Source: JBOGGX01 sp050744245 (GTDB taxonomy: Bacteria > Actinomycetota > Acidimicrobiia > Acidimicrobiales > JBOGGX01). Taken from it: a DNA stretch of 44,971 bases. The DNA lies in the NCBI GenBank assembly GCA_050744245.1, contig JBOGGX010000244.1, forward strand, positions 1 to 44,971. Direction: 5' to 3'. This document shows positions 17,790-25,370 of this stretch, in pieces (within the stretch, counting starts at the first letter, position 1; every line of letters starts with the position of its first letter). A model generated the notes under the pieces. The model saw only the letters and a list, made by a program, of their open reading frames with translations, did no database searches and was not told the DNA's origin. A program made the translations under genes and the position numbers.

Positions 17790-18176
17790 TCAGTCGCCCT
17801 CGGCGATGACGAAGGCCACCGCGACCAGGTCGCTGTGGGTCATGGTCAGGCGGAACGACGTCGCCCCCCGCCGCCCGGCCAGCGTGAGCGCGGCGCCGGC
17901 CAGCCGGATCGACGGCTCGCCGCTGGGCGCCCGAACCACCTCGGCGTCGTAGAACTTGAACGCCCCCAGCCCGACGCCGAGCGCCTTCATGGTCGCCTCC
18001 TTGGCCGCGAACCGGGCGGCCAGCCTGGGCACCGGATCGGCCTTCGAGAAGGCGTAGCGCCGCTCCCCCTCGGTGAACACCCGCTCGGCGATCCGCGGCC
18101 GCCGCCCGAGCACGATGCGGAACCGGTCCATGTCGACCACGTCGACCCCCAACCCGACGACGCTCACCGCCCCCAC
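17790..18176 (-). CDS. acpS: holo-[acyl-carrier-protein] synthase
   Basis: AcpS moves 4'-phosphopantetheine from CoA to apo-ACP. The 128-residue sequence has the Mg/CoA motif 'GLGVDVVDMDRF' near the start and the second signature 'RLAARFAAKEATMKALG' at about 51-67. 'FRLTMTHSDLVAVAFVIAE' closes the fold. Two GTG codons could start translation (18176 or 18167). The latter is preceded by GGGGG and would begin three codons later. The gene lies 66 bp after the giant GlmS gene, and that gap is filled by a palindromic element. Confidence 0.93.
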   Translation of the reverse strand: MGAVSVVGLGVDVVDMDRFRIVLGRRPRIAERVFTEGERRYAFSKADPVPRLAARFAAKEATMKALGVGLGAFKFYDAEVVRAPSGEPSIRLAGAALTLAGRRGATSFRLTMTHSDLVAVAFVIAEGD

Positions 18177-18183
18177 CCCCCTA

Positions 18184-18235
18184 CGAATGTTCGGTGGATT
18201 GTTCCCGTTTGTGGGAAAGATCCACGGCAGGTTCG
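18184..18235. repeat. intergenic palindromic element (copy 2)
   Basis: This 52-bp sequence begins with the same 14 bases (CGAATGTTCGGTGG) as the element at 5845. It folds the same way, with an outer stem ending CCAC...GTTCG and an inner stem TTCCC/GGGAA around GTTTGT. Relative to copy 1 the inner stem has changed G-C to T-A on both sides, a compensatory change. It lies between glmS and acpS. Its 3' outer arm is less perfect than in copy 1. Confidence 0.75.
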
Positions 18236-18242
18236 CATGGGG

Positions 18243-21200
18243 TCAGGCCCGCCAGCGGTCTGCGAGCTCGTTCACCGGCTCGGTGAGGAGATCGGCCACG
18301 GGCACCTCGGCCAGCAGGTCCTCACGGAACACCGGCTCGGTCTCGGTGACGGCATCCCGGATGGCGGCGTAGCGGTTGGCATAGCCCTGCAGCACGCTGC
18401 GGGCGGTGCCCACCGGCAACGGGCCGGCGAAGCGCACGTGCAGCAGCGTGATGCCGGTGGTGACGCCGTCCTTGACCTCGGGCACGGCGATCAGGGTGCG
18501 GCCGTCACGACGGCCACGGAAGGCGAGGACGTTGCGCTCCATGGCCACCAGGTGCTTGGTGCCCGACAGCACCGGGTTGCGGTCGGCCCGCGACGGTATG
18601 TCGCGGGCGATGCCGCCCCGGTCGACGATCGAGATCGTCAGGTCGTCACCATCGTCCCCGTCGCCGGCCACCGCGTAGCGGATCCAGCCGGTGACCGATT
18701 CGACGGCCGGGTCGAGCGCGGCCAGCGTCCGCAGCGTCCGGTAGGTGAGCCGGTCGCGGGCCGCCCCAGTGGCCATGACCGACTGCACCAGCGGCACCTG
18801 CAACAGCGTCTCGTCGGTGCGGGAGATGCCGACGGTGACCGTCTTGGCCTGGTGCTTGATCGCGTCGACCGGGCGGGTCAGCTCCTCGATCGCCCGGGTC
18901 AGGGCGGTGGTGAGATCGTCGACGACCACCCCGGGCGTGCCGATCCTGCCGAACTCGAGCTGGTAGGCGTCGAGGGGGGTGATGCCGAGGGCGTAGCGCA
19001 GCAGCGACGACAACCGCACCGCGGTGCTCGCCTCGAGGTGGCCGTCGTAGGCGCCGGAGCGCACACCGTCGAAGAATCGGCTGGCGACCGGCTCGAACTG
19101 GGGAACCAGGCTCCGCAGCAGGTCGGCACCGTCGGAGCGACCGTTCGACGAGATCGCCGACTCGATCGCGGCCCGGGCCTGGCGCAGCGGAAGGGCCTGG
19201 GCGTCGATGGCGAGGGCGGCCTCGAACCCGAACAGGTGGCCGGCCATGGCCGACAGCACGAACGCCAGCCGCGGATGGATGGTCGGGACCTTGATGGCGG
19301 CCAGGGCCGACGAGAACCGGTCCTCGCCCTCGGTGGCGATCACGATCGGGGTCGCCTTGTGGGCCCGGAAGATTGCGACCTCCTTGGCCACGTCGTCGGC
19401 ATTGGACCCGGTGAGCCCGGCCGCGCACACCAGGATCAGCGGTTCGGCCGACAGGTCGATGTGCTTCTTGTCCTCGGTCGAGTCGAAGGCGATCGACTTG
19501 TAGCAGAGCTCGGACAGCTTGATCCTGAGCTCCTGGGCCGCGATGCGGTTGAGCCCGTTGCCGACCACGGCCCAGTAGCGCCGGGACGGGGCGAACTGGT
19601 GGGCGATGGTCGCGATGTCGGGTCGCAGGGCGAGCACGGCGGCCATGGCCTCCGGCAGGCGGCGCAGCTCCGCCAGCCAGGTGTCGCGGTCGGCCGGGCG
19701 GGCCCCGGCCCGGTCGGCGACGGCCACGGCCAGCACGCAGCCCGCGGCCACCTGGGCGTAGAACGCCTTGGTCGACGGCACGCTCATCTCCACGTCGCGC
19801 CCGTCCGAGGTGTAGAGGACGCCGTCGGCCTTGTCGGTCAGGTCGCTGTTGCGCCGGTTGACGATGGCGACGACCTTGGCGCCGCGGCTGCGGACCAGGT
19901 CGACGGTGCGGTTGGTGTCGGTGGTGGTGCCCGACTGGCTGATGGCCACGACCAGCGTGTCGGACATGTCCGCCCGCAGCCCGAAGCCCGACAGCTCGGT
20001 GGCGGGCTGGGCGCTCACCAGCAACTCGGTGTCGGCGGCCAGGTCGGCCAGCACCGACGCCAGCGATTGGCCGGCGACGGCGGCCGTGCCCTGGCCGACG
20101 GCGATGACCCGGCGGATGGCGCCCGAGGCCAGGGCGTCGCCGATCTCGTCCGGCAGCGTCGCCGGGCCGAGCCGGACGTCGAAGCCCCCGTCGGTCTCGA
20201 CGAGCTTGCCCCGGAGCGTCTTGCGCACCGAGCCGGGGGCCTCGTTGATCTCCTTCAGCAGGAAGTGGCTGTACGGGCCCCGGTCGATGTCGCGGGTGGT
20301 GATCTGGGCCGAGGTGAGGTCGCCCTCGGTGACCGGCAGCTCGGTGCCGTCGTAGGCGATGCGCCGGATGCCGTCGAGGGAACCGGCCCGGTCGCCGTCG
20401 AGCAGGAGGATCTGGCCCCGGCTGGCGGTCGGGTTCTCCAGGCTGGCCGGCGTCTCGCCGTCCATGCGCAGGTAGATGGGCGTCTCCTCGACCAGGCCGT
20501 AGGGCTCGCTGGCCACGATGAACGCGTCGTCGGCCAGTCCGACGTAGAGCGCCTGGCCGCTGCCGCGCAGGGCGAGCATGAGCTGCTCGGGGGCGACGAC
20601 CGCCTGGGCCCCGATGGCCACCGAACCCTCGAAGCCGGCGACGGTGCGCCGGAAGGCCTCGGTGAGGTCGAGGCCGTCGGCCAGCCGCCGGCTGACCAGG
20701 GTCGGGATGACCTTGGTGTCGGTGGTGACCTCGGCCGCGATCCCCAGCGACTCGTACGCCTTGAGGTCGGCATAGTTGTCGACGTCGCCGTTGAGGGCGC
20801 CGACGACGTAGGGGCCGGGATCGCCCGGGCGACCCTCCTCCTCGGAGTTGAGGGGATGGGCGTTGGCCTCGGAGATGATGCCGACGCTCGCCCACCGGGT
20901 GTGGCCCAGCACCGCGGTCCTGACCGTCGGCGAGCTCAGCGCCAGGTGGAGCAGCTCGTCGTCGGCGATGGCCTGGCGCAGATGGCGGGTGTTGTCACCC
21001 AGCTCGCCGATCTCGGCCGCGGCCTTGTAGACGAAGCTGAGATGGCCGTCGGGGGTGCGCACCGCGCCCGACCGGAACAGGTGGTCGCGGGCCCTGGGCT
21101 CGAGCAGGGCGCGTATGCCGGTGGTGTCGAGGTCGAGCCCGTGGTCGGTGACGAGCAGGTGGATCCCCGCCGAGTCGCGGCCCCTGACCTCGAGCCGGTC

Positions 21201-21686
21201 GATGGCCGACAGCGCGACCTGGATCGAGGTGAACGCCTCGACCGCCGCCGGACCGGCACCGGGGCGGGCCAGGGCGGCGACGGCGGCGGCCGTCCGCAGC
21301 CGGTCGCGGCGGATGGCCCACGCCGCATCCTTGAGCCGCACCATGCCGGCGTTGAGCGTTTCGAGCTCGGCGCCGCCGATTGCGGTCGCCTCGTCGAGGG
21401 CGCGGTCGAGCCTGACCACCTGGACGTCGATCTCCGCCGTCAGCCGGTCGACGGCGGCGGCCAGGTCGGGCGCGGCCAGCAGCGCCCTGACACCGGGCAC
21501 GCCGCGCAGCAGCGTGTCCGCCCGCTCGAGCGTCTCGGCCAGCTCGCTCAGCGTCGGGGCCGTCAGGTCGTCCGGGCTCTGCGCCGCGAGCCGGCCGGGG
21601 ACCGGTTCGATCAGGTCGAGGAGCTCGGACGGCTGCGGCGGCTCACGGTCGCTCGGACGCCGGACAACGGCGATGATCCCGCACAT
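18243..21686 (-). CDS. glmS: giant GlmS-type glutamine-fructose-6-phosphate amidotransferase (1147 aa)
   Basis: Glucosamine-6-phosphate synthases are normally about 610 residues; this one has 1147. The N-terminal glutaminase has Cys2 ('MCGIIAVV'), then about 150 extra helical residues (12-163), before 'RLEVRGRDSAG' (164-174), 'HTRWASVG' (262-269), 'NAHP' and 'ALNGDVDNY'. The sugar-isomerase part keeps 'SQSGTTTDT' (583-591), 'STKAF' (638-642), the Glu of 'KLSELCY' (726), 'KKH' (740-742) and the lysine of 'AKTVTV' (948), which correspond to GlmS catalytic residues. Standard enzymes end at this point; here about 195 further residues of unknown fold follow. It should supply GlcN-6-P, for which glmM is nearby, but substrate and regulation may differ. 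Confidence 0.88.
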   Translation of the reverse strand: MCGIIAVVRRPSDREPPQPSELLDLIEPVPGRLAAQSPDDLTAPTLSELAETLERADTLLRGVPGVRALLAAPDLAAAVDRLTAEIDVQVVRLDRALDEATAIGGAELETLNAGMVRLKDAAWAIRRDRLRTAAAVAALARPGAGPAAVEAFTSIQVALSAIDRLEVRGRDSAGIHLLVTDHGLDLDTTGIRALLEPRARDHLFRSGAVRTPDGHLSFVYKAAAEIGELGDNTRHLRQAIADDELLHLALSSPTVRTAVLGHTRWASVGIISEANAHPLNSEEEGRPGDPGPYVVGALNGDVDNYADLKAYESLGIAAEVTTDTKVIPTLVSRRLADGLDLTEAFRRTVAGFEGSVAIGAQAVVAPEQLMLALRGSGQALYVGLADDAFIVASEPYGLVEETPIYLRMDGETPASLENPTASRGQILLLDGDRAGSLDGIRRIAYDGTELPVTEGDLTSAQITTRDIDRGPYSHFLLKEINEAPGSVRKTLRGKLVETDGGFDVRLGPATLPDEIGDALASGAIRRVIAVGQGTAAVAGQSLASVLADLAADTELLVSAQPATELSGFGLRADMSDTLVVAISQSGTTTDTNRTVDLVRSRGAKVVAIVNRRNSDLTDKADGVLYTSDGRDVEMSVPSTKAFYAQVAAGCVLAVAVADRAGARPADRDTWLAELRRLPEAMAAVLALRPDIATIAHQFAPSRRYWAVVGNGLNRIAAQELRIKLSELCYKSIAFDSTEDKKHIDLSAEPLILVCAAGLTGSNADDVAKEVAIFRAHKATPIVIATEGEDRFSSALAAIKVPTIHPRLAFVLSAMAGHLFGFEAALAIDAQALPLRQARAAIESAISSNGRSDGADLLRSLVPQFEPVASRFFDGVRSGAYDGHLEASTAVRLSSLLRYALGITPLDAYQLEFGRIGTPGVVVDDLTTALTRAIEELTRPVDAIKHQAKTVTVGISRTDETLLQVPLVQSVMATGAARDRLTYRTLRTLAALDPAVESVTGWIRYAVAGDGDDGDDLTISIVDRGGIARDIPSRADRNPVLSGTKHLVAMERNVLAFRGRRDGRTLIAVPEVKDGVTTGITLLHVRFAGPLPVGTARSVLQGYANRYAAIRDAVTETEPVFREDLLAEVPVADLLTEPVNELADRWRA

Positions 21687-21706
21687 CGAGCCAGTCTACG
21701 GAAGGC

Positions 21707-22324
21707 TCAGGCGTAGGCCGTCGGCTCGGGGGGCTGCTCCCCGCCGGCGCCGCCGGGGCCGGGTGAACCGAGGACGCCGGGGTCGAGCCCGGCGTCGGCC
21801 ACGGCCACGGCCAGGTCGTCCCCCCCGATGCCCTCGCCCTCGAGATAGGCGACGTACTGGGCGTACTCGGCGGCCACGTCGGCCGGGACCGCCCCCTCGG
21901 CCAGGATCCGCGGCCTGACCGACTCGAGCCAGTCGCGGAACTGCTCGAGCCGGTCCCTGTACCACAGCACGGCATCGGCAATGTCGACCCGCCGGGAGAA
22001 GAGCCAGATCAGCCGATCGCGGTAGACGTCGTTCTCGGTCGCCGCCGACTGGGCGCAGTTCACCAGGTTGAGGTCGGCTTGGCGCCCGGCCACGTACGAG
22101 TCGGGCGGCCACCACATGGTGTCGGCGCTGATCCCGGCCGTGCCGTACTCCTGGTCGTGGGTGCGGCAACAGGCGTCGAGCTCGTCGACCGGTTCGGACC
22201 CGCGTTCACCGGCGCCGCAGAAGCAGCCGTGGTGCGTCGTCGTGTCGTACCACTGGCGGAGCTCCTCGATGACATGACCCCACGCCCTGGCGACGTAGGC
22301 GTCGACCTGGTCGTCGAGCGGCAT
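21707..22324 (-). CDS. phospholipase A2-motif protein
   Basis: The 205-residue protein has a clear secretory-PLA2-like core: 'HGCFCGAG' (32-39, resembling the calcium loop), 'VDELDACCRTHDQEYG' (46-61) with adjacent Cys52-Cys53, and the His56-Asp57 catalytic/metal pair. The helical remainder (about 95-165) and a Gly/Pro tail are not recognised. ATG 22324 gives no signal peptide, which is unusual for a disulfide-rich PLA2. It may be cytoplasmic or exported by another route. It starts a unit with the GlmS-type gene 20 bases downstream and is divergent from DUF2784. Catalysis is inferred from motifs only. Confidence 0.75.
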   Translation of the reverse strand: MPLDDQVDAYVARAWGHVIEELRQWYDTTTHHGCFCGAGERGSEPVDELDACCRTHDQEYGTAGISADTMWWPPDSYVAGRQADLNLVNCAQSAATENDVYRDRLIWLFSRRVDIADAVLWYRDRLEQFRDWLESVRPRILAEGAVPADVAAEYAQYVAYLEGEGIGGDDLAVAVADAGLDPGVLGSPGPGGAGGEQPPEPTAYA

Positions 22325-22439
22325 GGCACGGAATGGTGGAGGCTGGACCGTGCGGCCACAAGCGTTCCGGGCGGGCCGAACGGGCAACGCGCGCTGCCCG
22401 AACGGGCAGACACCGACGCGGTCGGTAGCCTGGCCGGCG

Positions 22440-22814
22440 ATGGGGTACCGGGTGCTGGCCGACCTGGTCATGCTCGTCCACTTCGGATTCATCGTCCTGG
22501 TGGTCGTCGGTCCGCTGCTGGCCTGGCGCTGGCGCGCCGTCCTCCGGGTGCAGATCCCCGCCGCGGTGTACGCCCTGGCCATCGTCGTCGTCGGGTTCAC
22601 CTGCCCGCTGACCCCGCTCGAGCAGCACTTCCGGTCCCTGGCCGGCGAGGCCGGGTACGAGGGTGGCTTCGTCGACCGCTACATCGAGGGCGTGATCTAC
22701 CCGGGCTCGCTCACCCGGGTGGCCCAGGCCATCGCCGCCCTGGTCATGCTGGCCGGCTACGCCCTGATCGTGCTGGCTCCCCGGCATCGGACGCGAGCCG
22801 CTCGACGGAGCTGA
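22440..22814 (+). CDS. DUF2784 membrane protein
   Basis: The roughly 124-residue membrane protein has three to four hydrophobic helices. It has the family pattern 'ADLVMLVHFGFIVLVVVGPLL', 'CPLTPLEQHFR' and 'AGEAGYEGGFVDRYIEG.IYP'. ATG 22440 is chosen because it begins at the first helix; an upstream ATG at 22323 adds an arginine-rich, unlikely leader. No strong ribosome site is visible. The 3' end overlaps the convergent glmM 3' end by 71 bases. The function of the family is unknown. Confidence 0.85.
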   Translation: MGYRVLADLVMLVHFGFIVLVVVGPLLAWRWRAVLRVQIPAAVYALAIVVVGFTCPLTPLEQHFRSLAGEAGYEGGFVDRYIEGVIYPGSLTRVAQAIAALVMLAGYALIVLAPRHRTRAARRS

Positions 22815-24123
22815 CCAGCCGGGCCGCCACCGCGTCGGCCTGGTCCTGGCTCGACGCCTCGACCATCACCCGCACCAGCGGTTCGGTGCCGCTCGGCCGC
22901 ACCAGCACCCGGCCGGTGGCGCCGAGCTCGGTCTCGGCCTCGGCCACGTCGCCGGCCATCCGGTCGGTGAGGTCGACGGCCGACCCGGACACCTTCACGT
23001 TACGCAGCACCTGCGGCAGCCGGCGCATGACCCCGGCCAGATCGCCCAGCGGCATGCCCCGGCGGGCCACGACGTCGAGCAGCTGCACCCCGGTGAGCAG
23101 ACCGTCGCCGGTGGTCGCGAGCCGGCGAAAGATGACGTGCCCGGACTGCTCGCCGCCGAGCGACCAGCCGCCGTCCTCGAGCGCGTCGAGCACGTACCGG
23201 TCGCCGACCGCGGTCTCGACCAGGTGCACCCCCCGTTCGGCCATCGCCAGCCGGAAGCCCAGGTTCGTCATGACCGTGATCACGACCGTGTCGTCGACGA
23301 GCTGGCCCCGCTGCTTCAGATCGAGGGCGCACACCGCGATGATCTGGTCGCCGTCGACCAGCTGACCCGTGGCGTCGACGGCGATGACCCGGTCGGCGTC
23401 GCCGTCGAACGCCAACCCGGCATCGGCGCCGAGCTCGACCACGGCCCGCCGCAGATCGGAGGGGTCGGTCGAGCCGCAGCGGTCGTTGATGTTGGTGCCG
23501 TCCGGCCGATCGTTGATGACGGTGACATCGGCGCCCAAGCGGCGCAGCGCGGCCGGCGCGGCCTCGGCGGCGGCGCCGTTGGCGCAGTCGATCACCAGCG
23601 CCAGGCCGTCGAGGCGATGGCCGTCGACCGAGGCGACGATCGAGTCGCCGTAGCGGTCGAGCAGTCCGTGGGCGTCGGTGATCGTGCCCACTCGCTCGGC
23701 GGTCGGGGCATCGGGGCGGCCGGCGCCCCCGTGGACGATCCGGTCGAGCTCTGCCTCCAGCCGCGCCTCGATGTCGTCGGTGAGCTTGCGCCCGCCCGGA
23801 AGGAAGAACTTGATGCCGTTGTCGGGGAACGGGTTGTGCGACGCCGAGATCACCGCCCCGCAGACGCCGTCCCACGCCGAGGCGCTGGCCACGGCCGGTG
23901 TGGGCGCCATCCCGAGCAGGTCGACGCGCACGCCCTCCGACGCGAGTCCTGCGGCCAGCGCGGCCTCGAGCAACGGGCCGGACCGGCGGGTGTCGCGGCC
24001 GACGACGAACCGGTCGCAGCCGAGCACGCGGGCCGCGGCCCGGCCGAGCGCGACGACCAGCTCCGGGGTGAGCTCGGCGTTGGCCAGGCCCCGAACCCCA
24101 TCGGTGCCGAACCGCAAGGTCAC
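22744..24123 (-). CDS. glmM: phosphoglucosamine mutase
   Basis: GlmM converts GlcN-6-P to GlcN-1-P for UDP-GlcNAc and peptidoglycan. From GTG 24123 the product has 459 residues, starting 'TLRFGTDGVRGLAN'. It has the phosphoserine loop 'ISASHNPFPDNGIKFF' (about 95), the metal loop 'FDGDADR' (about 236), the sugar-specificity loop 'GGEQSGH' (about 320) and the phosphate loop 'RPSGTEPLVRVMVE' near the C-terminus. The longer upstream frame (ATG 24222) lacks support. It is downstream of rpsI but separated by a terminator. The GlmS-type gene lies about 1 kb further on, beyond the PLA2-like gene. Confidence 0.96.
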   Translation of the reverse strand: MTLRFGTDGVRGLANAELTPELVVALGRAAARVLGCDRFVVGRDTRRSGPLLEAALAAGLASEGVRVDLLGMAPTPAVASASAWDGVCGAVISASHNPFPDNGIKFFLPGGRKLTDDIEARLEAELDRIVHGGAGRPDAPTAERVGTITDAHGLLDRYGDSIVASVDGHRLDGLALVIDCANGAAAEAAPAALRRLGADVTVINDRPDGTNINDRCGSTDPSDLRRAVVELGADAGLAFDGDADRVIAVDATGQLVDGDQIIAVCALDLKQRGQLVDDTVVITVMTNLGFRLAMAERGVHLVETAVGDRYVLDALEDGGWSLGGEQSGHVIFRRLATTGDGLLTGVQLLDVVARRGMPLGDLAGVMRRLPQVLRNVKVSGSAVDLTDRMAGDVAEAETELGATGRVLVRPSGTEPLVRVMVEASSQDQADAVAARLVSSVERLASDAGEPARSGRSRPA

Positions 24124-24225
24124 GCAGCAACACTCCCGAGCCAGCGGGGGGAGCCCGGTCGATCCGGCTTGGCCGGTCGACCGGCAGCAAGCAATCGCGC
24201 CCGCCGCAGGTGGGCACCGCAAAGC

Positions 24226-24254
24226 TCGCTGCCGAACCTCTGGTTCGGCAGCGA
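24226..24254 (-). terminator. intrinsic terminator after rpsI
   Basis: A perfect 13-bp inverted repeat (TCGCTGCCGAACC at 24226-24238, TCT loop, complement at 24242-24254) starts five bases after the rpsI stop codon. On the minus strand it is followed by GCTTTG, so the T-tract is short. It should end the rplM-rpsI transcript before glmM. Confidence 0.75.
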
Positions 24255-24259
24255 AACCA

Positions 24260-24652
24260 TCACCGCTTGGAGTACTGAGGAGCCTTGCGGGCCTTCTTCA
24301 GGCCGTACTTCTTCGGCTCCTTCTCGCGGGGGTCGCGGGAGAGGAAGCCTGAACGCTTGAGCGAGGTGCGCAGCTCGGGGTCGAGCTCGGCCAGGGCCCG
24401 GGCGATACCGAGGCGGAGGGCGCCGGCCTGGCCGGAGACGCCGCCGCCGTCGAGGGTGGCGTCGATGTCGTAGGTCTCGGCGGTGTTGGCCACCTTGAGC
24501 GGGGCGGTGATGATCATCCGGTGCGTCTCGGAGGGGAAGTACTCCTCGAACTGCCTCCGGTTGACCGTGATCGTTCCGCTGCCGTCGCGCACGCGCACGC
24601 GGGCCACGGCCTCCTTGCGGCGACCGGTGGTCTGGATGAGCGGCTTGGCCAT
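24260..24652 (-). CDS. rpsI: 30S ribosomal protein S9
   Basis: The 130-residue uS9 has the opening 'TTGRRKEAVARVRVR', the central 'LKVANTAETYDI' and 'GGGVSGQAGALRLGIARAL', and the conserved C-terminal tail ending 'KKYGLKKARKAPQYSKR', which reaches the P-site tRNA. It is the second gene of the rplM-rpsI pair, 25 bases after the rplM stop. Confidence 0.98.
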   Translation of the reverse strand: MAKPLIQTTGRRKEAVARVRVRDGSGTITVNRRQFEEYFPSETHRMIITAPLKVANTAETYDIDATLDGGGVSGQAGALRLGIARALAELDPELRTSLKRSGFLSRDPREKEPKKYGLKKARKAPQYSKR

Positions 24653-24677
24653 CGACTCGTCGTCCTTTGTCCTGTGC

Positions 24678-25124
24678 CTACGCCCGGCGGGCGGATGCGA
24701 TCTCGAGCGGCTGCGGGTGCTGCGCCGTGTGGGGATGCTCCGGGCCGGCGTAGACCTTGAGCTTCTTCATCATCTGGCGCCCGAGCCGGTTCTTGGGCAG
24801 CATGCCGGCGACGGTGCGGCGAACCGCGTCGGCCGGCTTGCGCTCGAGCGCGTCGGCGTAGAGCTGGCGCTTCAGCCCGCCCGGGTAGCCCGAGTAGTGG
24901 AAGACCTCTTTGCGCTCGGCCTTGCCCGCGGTGAGCACGACCTTCTCGGCGTTGACGATGATCACGTGGTCGCCGGTGTCGAGGTGGGGGGCGAAGATCG
25001 GCTTGTGCTTGCCCCGCAGCACCCGCGCCACCTCGGTCGCGACCCGCCCGAGCACCAGCCCGTCGGCGTCAACCACGTACCAGGCGCGCTGGATGTCGCT
25101 CGACTTCGGCGTGTACGTACGCAA
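24678..25124 (-). CDS. rplM: 50S ribosomal protein L13
   Basis: The 148-residue uL13 shows 'AWYVVDADGLVLGRVATEVA', 'HLDTGDHVIIVNAEKV' and 'AVRRTVAGMLPKNRLGRQMMKKLKVY'. The start is TTG 25124 (TTG CGT ACG TAC ACG), preceded by GAGAGG; no ATG gives the conserved N-terminus. Transcription probably starts near 25183 from the promoter at 25190-25219. The leader begins with a stable hairpin. Confidence 0.97.
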   Translation of the reverse strand: MRTYTPKSSDIQRAWYVVDADGLVLGRVATEVARVLRGKHKPIFAPHLDTGDHVIIVNAEKVVLTAGKAERKEVFHYSGYPGGLKRQLYADALERKPADAVRRTVAGMLPKNRLGRQMMKKLKVYAGPEHPHTAQHPQPLEIASARRA

Positions 25125-25150
25125 GGAAACCTCTCGTCACTCGATCGGAA

Positions 25151-25182
25151 CGCTTCGTCGCCGGGCTCATCGCCACGAAGCG
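25151..25182 (-). promoter_or_regulatory. 5'-UTR hairpin of rplM-rpsI, candidate ribosomal-protein leader
   Basis: CGCTTCGT and its complement ACGAAGCG bound a 32-base element that lies directly downstream of the putative promoter, so it would be the first structure in the mRNA, about 27 bases before the start codon. L13-type leaders regulate this operon in some bacteria. No match to a named leader class was checked. Confidence 0.4.
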
Positions 25183-25189
25183 ACCGACA

Positions 25190-25219
25190 AGGATACGGGC
25201 GTCCGCCCCCGAATCGCAA
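25190..25219 (-). promoter_or_regulatory. putative promoter of rplM-rpsI
   Basis: On the minus strand TTGCGA (25219-25214) is separated by 18 bases from TATCCT (25195-25190). The hexamers and position upstream of a highly expressed ribosomal pair make this a plausible housekeeping promoter. Confidence 0.6.
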
Positions 25220-25240
25220 ACGACAGGGCGCTTAGGCCCA

Positions 25241-25309
25241 GCTCATTGGTGCACTCGTCGTCGTAGGACACCAACTCACGTCACCGCCGACCCAAGGGCA
25301 CCAATGAGC
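25241..25309. repeat. 12-bp inverted repeat with 45-bp spacer
   Basis: GCTCATTGGTGC (25241-25252) is repeated in inverted orientation at 25298-25309. The spacer shows no gene. It lies between the MFS gene's terminator hairpin and the rplM promoter. It might be a long-stem RNA element, the ends of a small lost insertion, or a protein site. Confidence 0.6.
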
Positions 25310-25310
25310 C

Positions 25311-25331
25311 CTTCGCCGCTTCGCGGCGAAG
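25311..25331 (-). terminator. hairpin terminator after the MFS gene
   Basis: CTTCGCCGC, a TTC loop and GCGGCGAAG form a perfect 9-bp stem about 40 bases beyond the MFS stop. No T-tract follows on the minus strand. In high-GC actinobacteria such hairpins often still terminate. Confidence 0.5.
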
Positions 25332-25370
25332 ACAGGCTGTGTTGATCGTTCGCTCTCCCTGCGGGCTCGC

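Noticed and set aside
17835..21716. 1293-codon plus-strand open frame opposite the GlmS-type gene
   Set aside because: It is the antisense shadow of a high-GC gene. The translation is dominated by Gly, Arg, Val and Asp without motifs, while the minus strand encodes a clear amidotransferase.
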